A stretch of 64,000 nt of DNA from Comamonas sp. SCN 67-35 (GCA_001725255.1 MEFV01000006.1:62001-126000), one strand, 5' to 3'; positions 25,220-35,040 are shown, numbered from the stretch's first letter. Translations and numbers: made by a program. Notes: generated from the sequence alone by a model not told the origin.

Positions 25220-25917
25220 CTTCGTCGCAAGATCTGAACATTCTGAGTCTGGTACTCAATGCGAGCTGGGTGGTGCAGCTCGTCATGCTGCTGCTGCTCA
25301 TCGTCTCGGTCGCCAGTTGGGCCGCCATCTTCCGCAAGGTCTTCGGCCTGAAAAAAATCAACGCGCTCAATGACGACTTCGAGCGTGATTTCTGGTCCGG
25401 CACCAGCCTGAACGACCTCTACACGGGTGCCGTGCAGAACGCGCGCAGCAGCGGCCCGATGGAGCGCATCTTCGCCAGCGGCATGCGCGAATTCCACAAG
25501 CTGCGCGAGCGCCATATCGCCGACCCCGGCACCCTGCTCGACGGCGCGCGCCGCGCCATGCGCGCGAGCTTTCAGCGCGAGATGGATGTGATCGAATCCA
25601 ACCTCTCCTTCCTTGGCTCGGTCGCCTCGGTCAGCCCGTATGTGGGCCTGTTCGGCACCGTCTGGGGCATCATGCACGCTTTCACCGGGTTCGCGGGCAT
25701 GGAGCAGGTGACGCTGGCCACCGTCGCGCCCGGCATCGCCGAGGCGCTGGTGGCCACCGCGCTGGGTCTGTTCGCCGCCATCCCCGCCGTGATCGCCTAC
25801 AACCGCTTCGCGCGCGACATCGACCGCGTGGCGATTCAGCAGGAGACCTTCATCGAAGAGTTCTCCAACATCTTGCAGCGCAACCTCGGCGGTCACCCGC
25901 CCGCCTCCGCGCACTGA
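25216..25917 (+). CDS. tolQ: Tol-Pal system protein TolQ
   Basis: 233 residues; inner-membrane proton-channel subunit of the MotA/TolQ/ExbB family. Three helices: about 12-34 (SWVVQLVMLLLLIVSVASW), about 135-155 (SVSPYVGLFGTVWGIMHAF) and 168-190 (GIAEALVATALGLFAAIPAV). It powers TolA to keep the outer membrane attached during division. The ATG is inside the ATGA ending ybgC. Confidence 0.95.
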   Translation: MTSSQDLNILSLVLNASWVVQLVMLLLLIVSVASWAAIFRKVFGLKKINALNDDFERDFWSGTSLNDLYTGAVQNARSSGPMERIFASGMREFHKLRERHIADPGTLLDGARRAMRASFQREMDVIESNLSFLGSVASVSPYVGLFGTVWGIMHAFTGFAGMEQVTLATVAPGIAEALVATALGLFAAIPAVIAYNRFARDIDRVAIQQETFIEEFSNILQRNLGGHPPASAH

Positions 25918-25932
25918 ACGAAGGAGCCTGGC

Positions 25933-26361
25933 ATGCCCAACATGGCTTCGCGCGGCCACGGCCGCCGCCGCTCGATGAACGAAATCAACATGGTGCCGTT
26001 CATTGACGTGATGCTGGTGCTGCTCATCATCTTCATGGTGACCGCGCCCATGCTCACACCCAGCTCGATCAACGTGCCCTCGGTGGGCAAGGGCAGCAAT
26101 GTATCCAAGACACGCGCCGACGTGATCGTGCAGAAAGACGGCAGTCTGGTCTTCAAGGCCGACGGCAACGAACGTACCGTCACGGTGCAAAGCCTGGGCG
26201 CCACCGCCAGCCGCTGGCTCAAGGACCAGCCCGAGGACACGCCCGTGCTCATCAGCGCCGACAAGACCGTTCCCTACGACAACGTGATGCAGGCCATGAG
26301 CGCTCTGCAGCGTGCCGGTGTCAAACGTGTGGCACTGGCGGTGAAAAGCAGCAACCGATGA
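25933..26361 (+). CDS. tolR: Tol-Pal system protein TolR
   Basis: 142 residues. A single helix (about 19-39) includes the proton-carrying aspartate in NMVPFIDVMLVLLIIFMV. The rest is periplasmic. MNEINMVPFIDVMLVLL and TPSSINVPSVGKG are family-typical. AAGGAGCC precedes the ATG. It overlaps tolA by four bases. Confidence 0.95.
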   Translation: MPNMASRGHGRRRSMNEINMVPFIDVMLVLLIIFMVTAPMLTPSSINVPSVGKGSNVSKTRADVIVQKDGSLVFKADGNERTVTVQSLGATASRWLKDQPEDTPVLISADKTVPYDNVMQAMSALQRAGVKRVALAVKSSNR

Positions 26362-27335
26362 ACGCAGGTACCCGCAGCGACCACGACCTGTTCGCCCCGT
26401 CCATGCCGGGCGGGCGCAAGCGCGCGGTGGCGCTCGCCGTGCTGGCGCATCTGGCGCTGATCGCGGCGCTCACCTGGGGCGTGAACTGGAAAACAAGCGC
26501 CGACCAGCCCGCGGTGGAGGCCGAGCTCTGGTCCGCCGTGCCCCAGCAGGCTGCGCCGCACCCCGTGGCACCACCGCCGCCACCCGCTCCTGCGCCGGCA
26601 CCTGCTCCCGCGCCCACGCCCGCGCCACCTCCGCCCAAGGTCGAGGAGCCCCCGCAACCGAGCGAGGCCGACATCGCGCTGGAACGCGAGAAAAAGCGCA
26701 AGGAAGCAGAAAAAAAACACCAGGCCCAGCTGGAGCAGCAAAAGCGCACCCAGGAAGAGAAGGCGCGCCACGAACAGGAAGAACTGCAGAAACAGCAGGC
26801 ATTGGCGGCCCAGCAGGCCAAAGCCAAGGCAGAAAAGGAAAAAGCAGAAAAAGCCAAAGCGGAGCAGGAAAAGCAGCGCAAGCTGGCCGAAGAAAAGCAC
26901 AAGGCCGACGAAAAACGCAAGGCCGATGCCGAAGCCAAGCGCGCCGAAGCCCTGCGCCAGGACCAGCTCAAGCGCATGCAGAGCCTGGCCAATGCCACCT
27001 CGAGCGGCACGGCAGCGACAACGACCAGCCCGCGCCAGGGCAAGAACGGTGGCAGCGGCAGCTCGACCTCGGCCGGCTACGGCGGCATGGTCGCCGCCAA
27101 GGTCAAGCCGAACATCGTGTTTCCGGATTCGATCGCAGGCAACCCGCGCGCCGAAGTGGAAGTGCGCGCGTCCCCGGATGGGACCATCGTCGGCGTGCGC
27201 CTTTCCAAGTCCAGCGGCAATCCCGCCTGGGACGAGGCCGTGGTGCGGGCGCTGTACAAGACCGAGACGCTGCCACGCGACATCGACGGCAGCGTGCCGT
27301 CATCGCTCATCATCGGTTTCCGGCCCAAGGATTGA
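26358..27335 (+). CDS. tolA: Tol-Pal system protein TolA
   Basis: 325 residues. Transmembrane anchor about 17-37 (RAVALAVLAHLALIAALTWG), then a Pro/Ala linker (about 66-98), a long Lys/Glu/Ala/Gln coiled coil (about 110-212), a Ser/Gly/Thr spacer, and a C-terminal TonB/TolA domain (about 240-325: VKPNIVFPDSIAGNPRAEVE, SSGNPAWDEAVVRAL). It spans the periplasm to reach TolB/Pal. No tolB or pal follows, unlike the usual order. Confidence 0.94.
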   Translation: MNAGTRSDHDLFAPSMPGGRKRAVALAVLAHLALIAALTWGVNWKTSADQPAVEAELWSAVPQQAAPHPVAPPPPPAPAPAPAPAPTPAPPPPKVEEPPQPSEADIALEREKKRKEAEKKHQAQLEQQKRTQEEKARHEQEELQKQQALAAQQAKAKAEKEKAEKAKAEQEKQRKLAEEKHKADEKRKADAEAKRAEALRQDQLKRMQSLANATSSGTAATTTSPRQGKNGGSGSSTSAGYGGMVAAKVKPNIVFPDSIAGNPRAEVEVRASPDGTIVGVRLSKSSGNPAWDEAVVRALYKTETLPRDIDGSVPSSLIIGFRPKD

Positions 27336-27386
27336 ATCCTGATGTTCTGGTAGAGTGCCGCGCTTTATTTGCCGGCAGGAAATTTC

Positions 27387-27800
27387 ATGGACATCAGCCG
27401 CTTCATGGATCACCACGTGGACATCCTGCACTCCATCAGGGAGATGCGCGATCACAGCAAGGCAGGCGTGGCCGAACACGCGGGCGAAATCTCGCGGGCG
27501 ATCATGAAGCTGCGCTCCAAGGTGTCGCTGCATCTGGCCACCGAAAACAAGGTCATGTACCCGGCCATCTACGCCCTGCAGGACCCGGAGATCACGAAGC
27601 TTGCCCACGGGTTCCAGGATGAAATGGATGGCCTGGCCCGGGCATTCGACGGGTTCTGCCGCCGCTGGCGCCAGGCCCGGGCCGTGGCCGAAGACCCGGA
27701 GGGCTTTCGCAACGACGCCAACACGGTGATCAAGGCGCTGCACCAGCGCATCCAGCGTGAAAACATGCACTTCTATCCACGGCTCATCCAGGCGGCCTGA
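27387..27800 (+). CDS. Hemerythrin domain-containing protein
   Basis: 137 residues, four-helix bundle expected. Candidate di-iron ligands: FMDHHVDILHSI, SLHLATENKVMYPAIY (H-x3-E) and the final HQRIQRENMHFYPRLI (H...E-x-M-H). Role may be oxygen, NO or iron sensing or storage; not determined. The ATG at 27387 follows GGCAGGAAA; a TTG at 27369 would add six residues. It stands alone, downstream of tolA. Confidence 0.85.
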   Translation: MDISRFMDHHVDILHSIREMRDHSKAGVAEHAGEISRAIMKLRSKVSLHLATENKVMYPAIYALQDPEITKLAHGFQDEMDGLARAFDGFCRRWRQARAVAEDPEGFRNDANTVIKALHQRIQRENMHFYPRLIQAA

Positions 27801-27829
27801 CGCAAAGCGCGGATTGACTACGATATCAA

Positions 27830-27864
27830 CAGCAATTAACGCTTGATGGGCAGGTAAAGAGCCC
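27830..27864 (+). repeat. Dispersed short repeat, degenerate copy R3
   Basis: CAGCAATTAACGC, 11 bases, GTAAAGAGCCC has the spacing of the repeat family but poor conservation. Nested in it is the inverted repeat TTGATGGGC / GCCCATTAA (27843-27868, 8 of 9 pairs), which can form a stem between the convergent hemerythrin and dld genes. Confidence 0.35.
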
Positions 27865-27922
27865 ATTAATCACCGCATCTTTTCCAAAATCACGACCAGC
27901 GTTTGAGCTCCGCGCGGTCATT

Positions 27923-29659
27923 TCAGCTATTTTCCGAGTACGCTTTGGGCCAGCTGCCCGCACGGTCGCAACATGCCTCCCAGCCGCGCAAGCGCGGCGT
28001 GTGGCCGATGCCGGGGTTGAAGGTATTGGTCGGGTCCAGCTCACGATAAAACCCGGCCAGGGTCGGCTTGGCCACGTACAAATGACCCACGTTGTGCTCG
28101 GCCGGGTACTCGGCGCGGCGCGCGTCCAGCAGCGCCCACATGCGGTGCTCCATGGCCAGCGGGTCCACGCCCTTCTTCACGATGTAGTCCTGGTGGAACA
28201 CATGGCAGAAGAAGTGGCCATAGTAAAGCTTGTGCACGGTATCGCGCTCCACGTCGGCGGGCAGCTGCTCCACCCATTCGCGGTCGTTGCGACGCAGGGC
28301 CACGTCCAGCGCCACGATGTCCTCGACCTCGGCGCGGTGCACCGCGCGGTAGCGAATGGCCGCGCCGGCAATGGCGAAGCGGTGCAGGAAGGCTTTGCGC
28401 CCTTCCTCGGCGTCGCACTCGAACCAGCCGCCGGTGCTGCTGGTGCCAAAGTGCTGCGTCAGGAAGCTGCGCGTGGCCTCGGCCTGGTCGTTGGAGACGC
28501 GCAGCAGCAGGTGGTGCTCGTAGCGCCGGCGCCACTCGCCCATGCGCGCCGGCAGGTGACGGGGCAGCAGGCGGGTGAGGGCCTGCAGCAGGTGGTCGGT
28601 CGCGCCGCGCAGGCCCAGGCGCTCGAAGAAGCCGTCCACGCGGCTCTTGAAGGCAAAGGCCGCCGGCACACGCGCCGTGCCGAAGCGGTCGATCAGCAGG
28701 AAGGTGTCCTTGCCGTACTTCTCGCCAATGTCGTAGGCCGTGCGGTGGATGTACTCGCCCGCGATCGGCAGGCGCGGCAGGGCGGTGAGCAGGTGGCGGC
28801 GCACGGCCGTGAGATCGTCCGGCGCGTTGCTGCCGATGTAGAACACCGTGCTGGGTTCCTTGGGAAAGGTGTCCAGCCGCACGGCGAACAGGCACAGCCT
28901 GCCGGCCGAGCCCGAGGCCTCGAACAGGCGCGAGGGGTCGGCGTTGAAGCGCGCGGGCGTGTCCGCGTCCACGGCGCGCACATCGTCGGCGTAGCGCGGG
29001 TCCGAGGCGGCGCGCTGCGGGTCGTGGGTGATGTCGGCCTCGGTGTAGCGGCCGTCTTGCAGACGGGTCAGGATCTCTTCGGGTGTGCTGCCCAGCGCAA
29101 TGCCCAGGTGGTTCACCAGCTCCAGCTGGCCGTCACCGCGCACGCGCGCGTACAGTGCCAGCTCGGTGTAGGCCGGGCCGCGCCGCACCAAGGCGCCGCC
29201 CGAGTTGTTGCAGATGCCGCCCAGCACCGAGGCGCCGATGCACGACGAACCAATGACCGAATGCGGCTCGCGCCCCAGCGGCGCCAGCGTCTGCTCCAGG
29301 CGGTCGAGCGTGGCGCCGGGCAGGCAGACCACCTGCGTGCCGCCCTGGATCACCTGCACGCCGGTGATGCGCAGGGTGTTGATGAGCACGATCTCGCGGT
29401 CGTAATTTGCGCCGTCGGGCGTGGAGCCGCCAGTCAGGCCGGTGTTGGCCGCCTGCAGGATGACGATGCGCCCGGCCGCCACGGCGGCCTGCAGCACCTG
29501 CCACTGCTGCAGCAGCGTGCCCGGGCGCACCACGGCCAGCACCGGGCCCTCGCCCGTGCGCTGGCCCCGGCGAAAGCGCCGCGTGGCCTGCTCGCTGGTC
29601 AGCACGTGGGCCGCGCCGACGATGCCGCGCAGCTGCGCCAGCAGGGCGGTGGCGCTCAT
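27923..29659 (-). CDS. dld: D-lactate dehydrogenase, quinone-dependent, membrane-bound
   Basis: Oxidises D-lactate to pyruvate and passes electrons to quinone. 578 residues as expected. The FAD-binding region (about 35-200) has [16 protein letters not shown] and [18 protein letters not shown]. The membrane-associated domain follows, with [20 protein letters not shown] and [19 protein letters not shown]. Its start overlaps the lldD stop by four bases, so it is the last gene of the lactate operon. Confidence 0.95.
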   Translation of the reverse strand: MSATALLAQLRGIVGAAHVLTSEQATRRFRRGQRTGEGPVLAVVRPGTLLQQWQVLQAAVAAGRIVILQAANTGLTGGSTPDGANYDREIVLINTLRITGVQVIQGGTQVVCLPGATLDRLEQTLAPLGREPHSVIGSSCIGASVLGGICNNSGGALVRRGPAYTELALYARVRGDGQLELVNHLGIALGSTPEEILTRLQDGRYTEADITHDPQRAASDPRYADDVRAVDADTPARFNADPSRLFEASGSAGRLCLFAVRLDTFPKEPSTVFYIGSNAPDDLTAVRRHLLTALPRLPIAGEYIHRTAYDIGEKYGKDTFLLIDRFGTARVPAAFAFKSRVDGFFERLGLRGATDHLLQALTRLLPRHLPARMGEWRRRYEHHLLLRVSNDQAEATRSFLTQHFGTSSTGGWFECDAEEGRKAFLHRFAIAGAAIRYRAVHRAEVEDIVALDVALRRNDREWVEQLPADVERDTVHKLYYGHFFCHVFHQDYIVKKGVDPLAMEHRMWALLDARRAEYPAEHNVGHLYVAKPTLAGFYRELDPTNTFNPGIGHTPRLRGWEACCDRAGSWPKAYSENS

Positions 29660-30795
29660 GCCTCGCGCACCAGCAGCTCGGCCGTGATGTCGGCCACGCG
29701 GGCCGCGCTGGTCAGCGTCATGGCGACGCGCATTTCCTTTTCCAGCAGCTCCAGCAGCTGCTTGACGCCGGCCTCGCCGGCCGTAGCCAGGGCGTAGATG
29801 TAGGCGCGGCCGATCATGGCGCAGTCGGCGCCCAGGGCGATGGCGCGCACCACGTCCAGGCCGTTGCGGATGCCCGAGTCGGCCAGGATCTTGATCTGGC
29901 CCTTCACCGCGTCGGCAATGGCGGGCAGCGCGCGCGCCGACGACAGCACGCCGTCGAGCTGACGCCCGCCGTGGTTGGAGACGATGATGCCGTCGGCGCC
30001 AAAACGCACGGCGTCCTTCGCGTCTTCAGGGTCGAGGATGCCCTTGATGACCATCGGCCCCTTCCAGAAGGCGCGGATCCACTCCAGGTCCTTCCACGAG
30101 ATCGAGGGGTCGAAGTTGGCACCCAGGTAGCCCATGTAGTCCGCCAGCCCCGTGGGGCTGCCCCGGTAGGCCGAGATGTTGCCCAGGTCGTGCGGGCGCC
30201 CGAGCAGCCCCACATCCAGGGCCCAGCGCGGGTGCAGCATCGCCTGCAGATAGCGGCGCAGGGCGGCGTTCGGGCCGCTCATGCCCGAATGCGCGTCGCG
30301 GTAGCGTGCCCCCGGCACGGGCATGTCGACGGTGAACACCAGGGCGGTGCAGCCGGCGGCCTGCGCGCGCTCCAGCGCGTTCTGCATGAAGCCGCGGTCC
30401 TTGAGCACATAGAGCTGGAACCACATGGGGCGCTTGATCTGGGGCACCACCTCCTCGATCGGGCAGACCGAGACGCTGGACATGGTGAAAGGAATGCCTT
30501 GGGCATCGGCCGCGCGCGCAGCCTGCACCTCGCCACGCCGACGGTACATGCCGGTCAAGCCCACGGGCGACAGCGCCACGGGAATGCTGAGCCTTTCGCC
30601 GAACAGCTCGATGCTGGTATCAAGCTCGCTCATGTCCTTGAGCACGCGCTGGCGCAGCGCCACGGCGGCCAGGTCGTCGACATTGCGCTTGAGCGTCTGC
30701 TCGGCGTAGGCGCCGCCGTCGATGTAGTGAAACAGGAAGGGCGGCAGGAATTTCTCTGCCGCCGCGCGGTAGTCGGCGCTGGAGGAGATGATCAT
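29656..30795 (-). CDS. lldD: L-lactate dehydrogenase, FMN-dependent, respiratory
   Basis: 379 residues. The N-terminus [20 protein letters not shown] is close to E. coli Lld[30 protein letters not shown] and the catalytic histidine in [19 protein letters not shown] are characteristic of FMN-dependent alpha-hydroxyacid dehydrogenases. It oxidises L-lactate to pyruvate with quinone as acceptor. It overlaps lldR and dld by four bases each. Confidence 0.97.
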   Translation of the reverse strand: MIISSSADYRAAAEKFLPPFLFHYIDGGAYAEQTLKRNVDDLAAVALRQRVLKDMSELDTSIELFGERLSIPVALSPVGLTGMYRRRGEVQAARAADAQGIPFTMSSVSVCPIEEVVPQIKRPMWFQLYVLKDRGFMQNALERAQAAGCTALVFTVDMPVPGARYRDAHSGMSGPNAALRRYLQAMLHPRWALDVGLLGRPHDLGNISAYRGSPTGLADYMGYLGANFDPSISWKDLEWIRAFWKGPMVIKGILDPEDAKDAVRFGADGIIVSNHGGRQLDGVLSSARALPAIADAVKGQIKILADSGIRNGLDVVRAIALGADCAMIGRAYIYALATAGEAGVKQLLELLEKEMRVAMTLTSAARVADITAELLVREA

Positions 30796-31592
30796 GACAG
30801 GGATTTCAGTGATGAGTGATTCGGATCAGGCAGCAGTGGCGCCAAATCCTGTGGCAGGCGCATGGAGCGCTCCTGCCGCGCACGGTCTTCTTCCAGACGC
30901 TGGATGGCGCTGCGCACATGCTCCAGGTGCTCGCCTATGCAGGCGCGCGCACGCGAGGCATCACCATCCAGAATGGCCTGCATCAGCGCCTGATGCTGCG
31001 CGGTGAGCGCTTGCAGGGTTACAGGCGCGCTCAGACGGAACATGTCATGACGGTTGCGTTCCACGGTGGACAGCACCACGGTGAACAGGCTGTGCATGAC
31101 CTGCACCAGCACCAGGTTGTGCGATGCCTCGGCAATCGCCAGGTGGAACTGCGCGTCGGCACGCGCGGCCAGTTCTGCATGGCCGCTTTGCTGGTGTTCA
31201 ACCATGACCTCGAAGCAGCGCTGGATGTGCGCCTTGTCCTCGGCGGTGGCGCGCTGGGCGGCCAGCCAGGCGGCCGTGCTTTCCAGCGCCTGGCGCGTCT
31301 CCAGCACATCGTAGCGATAGTGTGGGTCGGCATCGATCAGGCTCGCCAGCGGCCGCATCGCCGGCTGCAGCCATTCAGCCGTGGGCCGTGACTGCAAGTA
31401 AGTGCCATCGCCACGCCGCGCCAACAGCACGCCCTGGCTGATCAGCTTCTGTATGGCCTCGCGCACCGAGGTGCGCGACACCCCCAGTTCCTCGGCCAGC
31501 TGCCGCTCGGCAGGCAGACGCTGGCCGGGCTGCAGGCTGCGGGCCTGCACCAGGGCAAGGAGCTTTTCGACGACGTGATCAGCCAAGCGCAT
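30792..31592 (-). CDS. lldR: Lactate-responsive GntR/FadR-family regulator
   Basis: 266 residues. Winged helix at the N-terminus ([20 protein letters not shown] then [17 protein letters not shown]), followed by an all-helical FCD ligand domain (about 95-240). Position inside lldP-lldR-lldD matches the E. coli order, so L-lactate is the likely ligand. Two TTGGT-N3-ACCAA sites upstream of lldP are the expected operators. Confidence 0.92.
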   Translation of the reverse strand: MRLADHVVEKLLALVQARSLQPGQRLPAERQLAEELGVSRTSVREAIQKLISQGVLLARRGDGTYLQSRPTAEWLQPAMRPLASLIDADPHYRYDVLETRQALESTAAWLAAQRATAEDKAHIQRCFEVMVEHQQSGHAELAARADAQFHLAIAEASHNLVLVQVMHSLFTVVLSTVERNRHDMFRLSAPVTLQALTAQHQALMQAILDGDASRARACIGEHLEHVRSAIQRLEEDRARQERSMRLPQDLAPLLPDPNHSSLKSLS

Positions 31593-31614
31593 GATGAAAC
31601 TCGAGCGGCAGATT

Positions 31615-33294
31615 TCAGTGTCCCGGAATCATCCAGGTAAACACATAGGCCTGCAGCGTGGAAATAACGCCGATGATGGCGGCGAACATCAGGCTGTGCT
31701 TGACGGTGAAGCGAAACAGGTCTGATTCCTTGCCCGCCAACCCCACGGCCGCGCAGGCGATCGCAATGGACTGGGGCGAGATCATCTTGCCTGTCACGCC
31801 ACCCGTGGTGTTGGCCGCCACGGTAAGCACCTGCGGCAACCCGAGCTGCTGCGCGGTGGTGGCCTGCAGCGCGGCAAACAGCGCATTCGCCGAGGTGTCG
31901 GAGCCCGTCAGAAACACGCCGATCCAGCCCAGGAAGGGCGAGAAAAAGGTAAAGGCGTGGCCCGTATGAGCCAGCGCCAGGGCCAGTGTGGCCGACAAGC
32001 CAGAGTAGTTGGCCACAAAGGCAAAGGCCAGCACCATGCCGATGGAGTAGATCGGCACCAGAAGCTCCCTGAACGTCTCTCCCAGCGTCGCAATGGCCTT
32101 GGCGGGCGACAGGCGGGTGAAGACGATGGTGATGATGGCGGCGATCACAATGGCCGTGCCCGTGGCCAACAGCCAGTTGAAGGTGTAGACCGCGCCGTAG
32201 GGAGTGACCTTGGCGACGACGGGTGGAGCCTTCTCCACCAGGTTGTTCAAGAACGGCACCGGAATGTTGATGATGGTCGAGGCCAGCGGACCGCCGGCGG
32301 CGAACAGCGCCTTGAACGGCTTGATGCTCCAGACCGTCACCATGACGGTAAGAATGATGAAGGGCGACCAGGCTTTAACCATGGCTGCCACACTCACTGG
32401 GTGCTGTGAAACAGCCGAGGCGCCGACGCTGGTCTTGCTGTCCTGGACGCCATCACCGTCAAAGCGGAAAATGCGCTTGGGTTGCCAGACTTTGAGAAAA
32501 GCCGTCAATACCACCAGCGAGACGAGGGCCGAGGTGATGTCGGGCAGTTCGGGGCCAATGTAATTGGCGGTGAAGAACTGCACCAACGCAAACGAGCCAC
32601 CGCCCACCAGAACGGCGGGCCAAGTCTCCTTGATGCCACGCCAGCCGTCCATGATGGCCATGAGCCAGAACAGCACGATCAAGGTCATGAACGGTAGCTG
32701 GCGCCCCGCCATCTGCCCAATGGTGAAGGCGTCCACGCCCGACACCTGGCCGGCCACGAGGATGGGTATGCCCATGGCGCCAAAAGCGACAGGGGCCGTG
32801 TTGCCGATCAGGCACAAGCCGGCCGCGTACAACGGCTTGAAGCCCAGGCCCACCAGCAGCGCCGCCGTGATGGCCACGGGTGCGCCAAAGCCGGCCGCGC
32901 CTTCCAGAAAAGCGCCAAAGCAAAAACCCACCAGAATCAGCTGCAGCCGCTGGTCGGGCGTGACCGACAGGATCGACGAACGGATGATGTCGAACTGCCC
33001 CGTCTTGACCGAGATCTTGTAGAGGAACACGGCCGCCACGATGATCCAGGCGATCGGCCACAGGCCATAGAAGAAACCATACACAGCCGAGGCCAGCGCC
33101 GCGCCCACCGGCATCCTGTAAAACAACAGCGCCACGCCCAGGGCCAGAAGCACCGTGATGGTGCCGGCCAAGTACCCCTTCAGGCGCAATCGTGTCAGCG
33201 CGAGGAAGAAAAAGATGATGGGGATGAGCGCCACCAGAGCCGAAATCCATATGTTCCCGGCGGGGTCGTAGTTTTGTTGCCAAAGGGTTTGCAT
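31615..33294 (-). CDS. lldP: L-lactate permease
   Basis: 559 residues, about 12-14 membrane helices. [20 protein letters not shown] is the typical N-terminus. [20 protein letters not shown] and [19 protein letters not shown] are conserved LldP family stretches. It imports lactate with protons. ATG at 33294 fits the family; an extension to 33396 is disfavoured. First gene of the lldP-lldR-lldD-dld operon. Confidence 0.95.
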   Translation of the reverse strand: MQTLWQQNYDPAGNIWISALVALIPIIFFFLALTRLRLKGYLAGTITVLLALGVALLFYRMPVGAALASAVYGFFYGLWPIAWIIVAAVFLYKISVKTGQFDIIRSSILSVTPDQRLQLILVGFCFGAFLEGAAGFGAPVAITAALLVGLGFKPLYAAGLCLIGNTAPVAFGAMGIPILVAGQVSGVDAFTIGQMAGRQLPFMTLIVLFWLMAIMDGWRGIKETWPAVLVGGGSFALVQFFTANYIGPELPDITSALVSLVVLTAFLKVWQPKRIFRFDGDGVQDSKTSVGASAVSQHPVSVAAMVKAWSPFIILTVMVTVWSIKPFKALFAAGGPLASTIINIPVPFLNNLVEKAPPVVAKVTPYGAVYTFNWLLATGTAIVIAAIITIVFTRLSPAKAIATLGETFRELLVPIYSIGMVLAFAFVANYSGLSATLALALAHTGHAFTFFSPFLGWIGVFLTGSDTSANALFAALQATTAQQLGLPQVLTVAANTTGGVTGKMISPQSIAIACAAVGLAGKESDLFRFTVKHSLMFAAIIGVISTLQAYVFTWMIPGH

Positions 33295-33438
33295 GGCCGT
33301 TGTACGAGATGCGTTGTACCGGCCTTGTCGGCCGGCGATTTCAGTGGCCTCCCGCCGGTTTGCCCTCCACGAGGAGGGCCGAAAGGAGGTTTGCATGCTC
33401 CGCGTCAGGGCTTGCAGGCAATAAACTCTAGGTTTTAA

Positions 33439-33451
33439 TTGGTATTACCAA
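33439..33451. promoter_or_regulatory. LldR-type operator, promoter-distal in coordinate, proximal to lldP
   Basis: TTGGTATTACCAA fits the FadR-subfamily pattern T-N-G-T-N3-A-C-N-A. It is 145 bp upstream of the lldP start. A second copy lies 114 bp further upstream. Confidence 0.72.
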
Positions 33452-33505
33452 ACAGGCGGTATCACGGAACTGCGGAATTATCGTTGTCATATTAGTATGA
33501 TTATT

Positions 33506-33521
33506 TCAGGGTAAACCCTGA
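33506..33521. promoter_or_regulatory. Palindrome between the two LldR operators
   Basis: TCAGGGTAAACCCTGA has perfect 7-base arms around AA, midway in the AT-rich promoter region. It could bind a second regulator or form an RNA stem in the lldP leader. Confidence 0.35.
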
Positions 33522-33552
33522 TAAATTGAAATTTTCGAGAATAATTCTATAA

Positions 33553-33565
33553 TTGGTAGTACCAA
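33553..33565. promoter_or_regulatory. LldR-type operator, upstream copy
   Basis: TTGGTAGTACCAA, flanked as ATTGG...CCAAT. It adjoins a possible minus-strand -10 (TATAGAAT, around 33544-33551). Two operators spaced by about 114 bp recall the O1/O2 pair of E. coli lldPRD, where looping is proposed. Confidence 0.72.
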
Positions 33566-33630
33566 TATAGCCATGAAATCAATGGCCGCTGGCCAACGAT
33601 ACCCTCAGGCGCCAGTGCCATGAGGCCTCA

Positions 33631-33672
33631 GCAGAAGTCCTTGTGCTCTCGGGCATCCGTACGGCATTCAAC
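33631..33672 (+). pseudogene. Possible N-terminal scrap of a thiolase gene
   Basis: Reads AEVLVLSGIRTAFN, which resembles the first residues of acetyl-CoA acetyltransferases (VVVLSGVRTAIG). Only 14 codons are recognisable; nothing thiolase-like follows. It lies directly before the OYE remnant. Confidence 0.35.
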
Positions 33673-33731
33673 CTGATGCGATCCGAAGGAATACCCTCTC
33701 GGCCACGTCAGCCTGCTGCAACCAAAAGCGC

Positions 33732-34111
33732 GGAACCCCAGGCATCGTCAAGGGCTGTCGCAGTGGCGCGCAGCACGCCCATCGCGCTGGTTTTGGCGAC
33801 CTGGAAACCCACGGAGCCGATGCCTACCTGCTCGCCCGGTTGGTGCAAGACAGCACCAACCAGCGCAACGACGCCTATCACGGCAGCATTGAAAACCGCG
33901 CCCGGCTGATGCTGAAGGTGAGCGACGCCACAAGCAGCGCGCGACGCGCTTCGCGCGTGGGTATGCACCACGCGGCAACGCGCACACCATGGGCGATAGC
34001 AATTCGCCGGCGACCTTCGGCCACGCAGCACGCAAACTGGACCGACGCAAGATCGCCTTTCTGCGCGTGCGAATCATCAGCTACGCCGCGCCTTGGCCCG
34101 ACGTCCAGTGA
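33732..34111 (+). pseudogene. Old Yellow Enzyme family (NADH:flavin oxidoreductase) remnant
   Basis: About 125 residues of the C-terminal half survive in two frames. Frame one has TPGIVKG, AGFGDLETHGADAYLL, QDSTNQRNDAY and GSIENRARLMLKV; these match the NemA/alkene reductase motifs E-I-P-G-I-V, HGANGYLL, SNQRTDEYGGS and ENRARFLLEV. A frameshift before 33989 moves the match to MGDSNSPATFGHAARKLDRR, ending at a stop at 34109-34111. The FMN-binding N-terminal half and the conserved C-terminus are missing, so it is a dead gene. It is divergent from the lactate operon. Confidence 0.75.
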
Positions 34112-34149
34112 GTCCTCTCAATGCATCCAACTGCCGGATTCAGGACGAT

Positions 34150-34635
34150 TCAAAACCAACGCCTGACTCTGGTGCAATAGCGCTGATATTCGTCACCAAA
34201 TTTCTCGCGCATCACGCGCTCTTCGGGCGCAATCTGCCAGCGCGTCAGGTAGGCGACGAAGACCGCAGGCCCCAGCAGGGAGACCGGGTTGGCCAGCCAG
34301 GCACACCACGCGAGCAGCGCCAGCACCAGTGCCAGGTACATGGGGTTGCGGCTGAAGCGGTAAGGCCCCTCCACCACCAGCGTGCTTGCACGCTGCGGCG
34401 CATGCGGGTTGATGCTGGTTCGCCTGCGCCGGAACGCCAGGACGCCGCCCACGCCAAAAACTCCCGAAAGCAGCAGCAACACCGCCACGAGCGGCCATGG
34501 CGAGCGCGCATCCCGGGTCCACATCGGTGCCAGCCGCACCAGTCCCCAGGCGATGGCCGCGGCCACCGCGGCCACCAGGGGCGGCGGCAGTCTGCAGTCC
34601 AGCCATCGCCGCCTGCCCTGCGGGTCTTCGGTCAT
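34150..34635 (-). CDS. Isoprenylcysteine/phospholipid methyltransferase-like membrane protein
   Basis: 161 residues with four likely helices. The C-terminal ICMT/PEMT signature reads LVVEGPYRFSRNPMYLALVL and later APEERVMREKFGDEYQRYC, where the R-x-P-x-Y and E-E motifs bind S-adenosylmethionine. TSINPHAPQRAS is typical of bacterial members. Substrate unknown. The start overlaps the hemerythrin stop by four bases. Confidence 0.83.
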   Translation of the reverse strand: MTEDPQGRRRWLDCRLPPPLVAAVAAAIAWGLVRLAPMWTRDARSPWPLVAVLLLLSGVFGVGGVLAFRRRRTSINPHAPQRASTLVVEGPYRFSRNPMYLALVLALLAWCAWLANPVSLLGPAVFVAYLTRWQIAPEERVMREKFGDEYQRYCTRVRRWF

Positions 34636-35036
34636 CGGGGGGCCTCATCATCGCGCGCCCACACCAGCTCCAGCGCAGGAAAGGCCTCGCGCTCCTCGAA
34701 GCGGATGTGCTCCTTCATGCGCTGTGCAAACGCCTGCAGCGCGGCTGCCTCATTTCCTGCCCGGGCGTAGCTGCGCAGCGCCGCATGATCGAGTGCGATG
34801 CGTTCGGCCAGGGCGGCACCGCCATCAGGGATGCTCCGGAGCAGCGGCAGCAGATCGCGTTCCTCGACATGAAAATGCGGCTCCCACACGCGGGCGAGCG
34901 CCTGCCTGCATTCCGCCTGCATCTGCTCCATGCGCGCTGCATCGCCCGATTCGACGGCACGCAACGCGTTCACGGCCAGCATGAGCCCCAGATGGTGCTC
35001 GCGCGAGAGTTCTTTCAGTGCGTCGTGGCGTTTCAT
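34632..35036 (-). CDS. Hemerythrin domain-containing protein
   Basis: 134 residues. Di-iron ligand candidates: ELSREHHLGLMLA, WEPHFHVEERDLLPLL (H-x3-E), IALDHAALRSYA and RMKEHIRFEEREAFPAL (H-x4-E). This is the DUF542-less bacterial HHE family. The function may be iron, oxygen or NO related. ATG at 35036 gives the conserved MKRHDALKELSREHH start. It lies 4 bp after the TRIC gene and overlaps the methyltransferase gene. Confidence 0.87.
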   Translation of the reverse strand: MKRHDALKELSREHHLGLMLAVNALRAVESGDAARMEQMQAECRQALARVWEPHFHVEERDLLPLLRSIPDGGAALAERIALDHAALRSYARAGNEAAALQAFAQRMKEHIRFEEREAFPALELVWARDDEAPR

Positions 35037-35040
35037 ACGT

